Assembly (NCBI GenBank): GCA_947167435.1
Contig: CAMVIC010000012.1
Span: 1 to 15,122 of the forward strand
Direction of reading: 5' to 3'
DNA: 15,122 nucleotides
From: an uncultured Clostridia bacterium
GTDB lineage: Bacteria > Bacillota_A > Clostridia > Oscillospirales > Oscillospiraceae
The notes below the pieces were generated by a model. The model was not told the origin of the DNA. It did not search any database and worked only from the letters and a program-made list of their open reading frames with translations. The position numbers and the translations under genes are program-made. Numbering within the stretch: position 1 is the stretch's first letter; each line of letters starts with the position of its first letter. Positions 13,018 to 15,122 of this stretch are shown here, piece after piece.

Positions 13018-15121
13018 TTACTTGCGCTCCTGGTTGAAGGTCTTCTTGGCCTCTTCCCAACCGGCCAGCAGGGACTTGAAGCCGGCCTGAGCGAACTCCT
13101 TGAGCTCGGCGCTGGCGTCGATGGCGGCGGCGGAGAGCTTGTCGGTGGCGTCCTTCAGAGCGTTCTTCGCGGCCTCGATCTTGGCCTCGACCTCAGCCTC
13201 GGCGGCCTTGGTTTCGTCGACGGAGGCGGCGCTGCCGTCCTTGATGGCGGCCTGAGCGGCAGCCAGACGGGCGATGGGAACACGGAAGGGGCTGCAGGAG
13301 ACGTAGTCCAGACCCACCTTGTGGAAGAACTCCACGGAGCTGGGATCGCCGCCGTGCTCGCCGCAGACGCCCAGGTGCAGGGAAGGACGGGTGGAGCGGC
13401 CCAGCTTTGCGGCCATGCTGACCAGCTTGCCGACGCCGACCTGGTCCACGCGGGCGAAGGGATCGCTCTCGTAGATCTTCTTGTCGTAGTAGGCGCCCAG
13501 GAACTTGCCGGCGTCGTCACGGCTGAAGCCGAAGGTCATCTGGGTCAGGTCGTTGGTGCCGAAGGAGAAGAACTCGGCTTCCTTGGCGATCTCGTCGGCG
13601 GTCAGAGCGGCGCGGGGAATCTCGATCATGGTGCCGACCAGGTACTTCATGTCGGAACCGGCCTCGGCCAGAACGGCGTCAGCAGTCTTGACAATCACGT
13701 CCTTGACGTACTTGAGCTCCTTGACCTCGCCCACCAGCGGGATCATGATTTCGGGAACCATGTTCCACTCGGGGTGACGGGCCTGAACGGCCAGGGCGGC
13801 CTTTATGACGGCACGGGTCTGCATCTCGGCGATCTCGGGATAGGTGACGGCCAGACGGCAGCCGCGGTGACCCATCATGGGGTTGAACTCGTGCAGGGAG
13901 GCGATGATGTTCTTGATGGCCTCCACGCTCTTGCCCTGATCCTTGGCCAGCTGCGCGATGTCGGCTTCCTCGGTGGGAACGAACTCGTGGAGAGGAGGAT
14001 CCAGGTAACGGATGGTGACGGGGCAGCCTTCCATGGCCTCGTAGATGCCCTCGAAGTCAGCCTGCTGCATGGGCTCCAGCTTGGCCAGAGCGGCAACGCG
14101 CTCTTCCAGCGTGTCGGAGCAGATCATTTCACGGAACGCAGCGATACGGTCGCTGTCGAAGAACATGTGCTCGGTACGGGTCAGGCCGATGCCCTGGGCG
14201 CCCAGCTCGCGGGCCTTGGCGGCGTCGTGGGGGGTGTCGGCATTGGTGCGGACCTGCAGGCGGCGATACTTGTCGGCCCAGCCCATGATGCGGCCGAACT
14301 CGCCGGCGATGGTGGCGTCAACGGTGGGAATGATGCCGTCGTAGATCTTGCCGGTGGAGCCGTCGATGGAGATGTCGTCGCCCTCGTGGTAGGTCTTGCC
14401 CGCCAGCTCGAACTTCTTGTTCTCCTCATCCATCTTGATCTCGCCGCAGCCGGAGACGCAGCACTTGCCCATGCCGCGGGCCACAACGGCCGCGTGGCTG
14501 GTCATGCCGCCGCGCACGGTCAGGATGCCCTGAGCGGCCTTCATGCCCTCAATATCCTCGGGGCTGGTCTCCAGACGGACCAGAACGACCTTCTCCTTGC
14601 GGGCAGCCCACTGCTTGGCGTCCTCAGCGGAGAAGACGATCTTGCCGCAGGCGGCGCCGGGGGAAGCGCCCAGGCCCTTGCCCACGGGAACGGCGGCCTT
14701 CAGCTTGTTGGCGTCGAACTGGGGGTGGAGCAGGGTGTCCAGGTTTCTGGGGTCGATCATCAGAACGGCCTGCTTCTCATCGATCATGCCCTCGTCAACC
14801 AGATCGCAGGCGATCTTCAGAGCGGCCTGAGCGGTGCGCTTGCCGTTGCGGCACTGGAGCATGTAGAGCTTGCCGTTTTCAACGGTGAACTCCATGTCCT
14901 GCATGTCGTGATAGTGGTTCTCCAGAATGGAGCAGACTTCCACGAACTGCTTGTAGGCCTCGGGGAACTTCTCTTCCATCTGGGAGATGGGCATCGGGGT
15001 ACGCACGCCGGCGACCACGTCTTCGCCCTGGGCGTTGGTCAGGAACTCGCCCATCAGCTTCTTCTCGCCGGTGGCGGGGTCGCGGGTGAAGGCGACGCCG
15101 GTGCCGGAGTTGTCGTTCAGG
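13018..15121 (-). CDS. ppdK: Pyruvate phosphate dikinase (5' partial) with C-terminal extension
   Basis: It catalyses the reversible conversion of ATP, phosphate and pyruvate to AMP, diphosphate and phosphoenolpyruvate. The frame is open to the window edge; the upstream codons read LNDNSGTGVAFTRDPATGEKK, a conserved part of the ATP-binding domain, so the methionine at 15054 is internal. The phosphohistidine motif GGMTSHAAVVARGMG has its His at 14494-14496. The PEP/pyruvate barrel has MGHRGCRL, FSFGTNDLTQMTFGFSRDD and the catalytic Cys in CGEHGGDP (13363-13365). The usual end, FRVPIARLAAAQAA, is followed by about 73 extra residues (13021-13239). These are Ala/Lys/Glu-rich, probably helical, and end in KTFNQERK. 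The gene is transcribed towards the cNMP cassette and is probably unrelated to it. Confidence 0.96.
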   Translation of the reverse strand, partial: LNDNSGTGVAFTRDPATGEKKLMGEFLTNAQGEDVVAGVRTPMPISQMEEKFPEAYKQFVEVCSILENHYHDMQDMEFTVENGKLYMLQCRNGKRTAQAALKIACDLVDEGMIDEKQAVLMIDPRNLDTLLHPQFDANKLKAAVPVGKGLGASPGAACGKIVFSAEDAKQWAARKEKVVLVRLETSPEDIEGMKAAQGILTVRGGMTSHAAVVARGMGKCCVSGCGEIKMDEENKKFELAGKTYHEGDDISIDGSTGKIYDGIIPTVDATIAGEFGRIMGWADKYRRLQVRTNADTPHDAAKARELGAQGIGLTRTEHMFFDSDRIAAFREMICSDTLEERVAALAKLEPMQQADFEGIYEAMEGCPVTIRYLDPPLHEFVPTEEADIAQLAKDQGKSVEAIKNIIASLHEFNPMMGHRGCRLAVTYPEIAEMQTRAVIKAALAVQARHPEWNMVPEIMIPLVGEVKELKYVKDVIVKTADAVLAEAGSDMKYLVGTMIEIPRAALTADEIAKEAEFFSFGTNDLTQMTFGFSRDDAGKFLGAYYDKKIYESDPFARVDQVGVGKLVSMAAKLGRSTRPSLHLGVCGEHGGDPSSVEFFHKVGLDYVSCSPFRVPIARLAAAQAAIKDGSAASVDETKAAEAEVEAKIEAAKNALKDATDKLSAAAIDASAELKEFAQAGFKSLLAGWEEAKKTFNQERK

Positions 15122-15122
15122 T

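Noticed and set aside
12581..13060. Minus-strand open frame of 159 codons in the intergenic region
   Set aside because: It overlaps the end of the dikinase gene, both hairpins and the structured region, has no ribosome site and no recognisable domain. It is most likely a chance frame through palindromic DNA.

Overview
The window is GC-rich, with tight operons, ATGA start/stop overlaps and clear Shine-Dalgarno sites. It looks like an anaerobic gut-type Firmicute of the class Clostridia, plausibly Oscillospiraceae. This rests on gene content (pyruvate phosphate dikinase, an NHLP-type exporter, peptidoglycan-binding modules) and general sequence style. No rRNA or other taxonomic marker is present, so the family-level call is inference.

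Layout. (1) Positions 2-805 hold the 3' end of an NHLP/NHLM-type bacteriocin exporter ATPase. (2) Positions 820-3941 hold an operon with a small double-glycine-leader LysM protein, a polytopic membrane protein with a DUF218/YdcF domain, an unknown protein and a response regulator with a winged-helix output domain. (3) Positions 3949-5951 hold a large secreted protein with repeated beta-rich modules. (4) Positions 5995-7374 hold four more small double-glycine-leader proteins: three end in LysM domains and one in two Cpl-7 (CW_7)-like cell-wall-binding repeats. (5) Positions 7455-12641 hold a cyclic-nucleotide cassette: two stand-alone cNMP-binding proteins, a PAS-linked class III nucleotide cyclase, a metallo-beta-lactamase-fold hydrolase, a third cNMP-binding protein, a cNMP-binding/ParB-like fusion, a HAD-like phosphatase and a tiny ORF. 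(6) Positions 12642-13017 are a strongly palindromic intergenic region. (7) From 13018 to the window edge is pyruvate phosphate dikinase on the minus strand, with an unusual C-terminal tail.

The strongest new signal is regulatory. Four intergenic regions (820, 3949, 5995, 7005) carry the same promoter: TGTGAC, 5 nt, TGTGA plus one base, exactly 11 nt, then a -10-like hexamer, with no -35 box. This geometry is typical of OmpR/PhoB-family activators, and the locus encodes one candidate regulator (3132-3941). The promoters precede the LysM/YdcF/regulator operon, the secreted protein and the leader-peptide genes, so they define a small regulon.

Proposed system (inference): the response regulator switches on a set of small peptidoglycan-binding proteins. 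These leave the cell through an NHLP transporter that cuts after Gly-Gly. An adjacent cyclase, hydrolase and four cNMP-binding effectors form a second-messenger module without any DNA-binding CRP protein. The four cNMP-binding domains have intact phosphate-binding cassettes, while the cyclase has non-canonical purine-selecting residues, so the nucleotide used is an open question.
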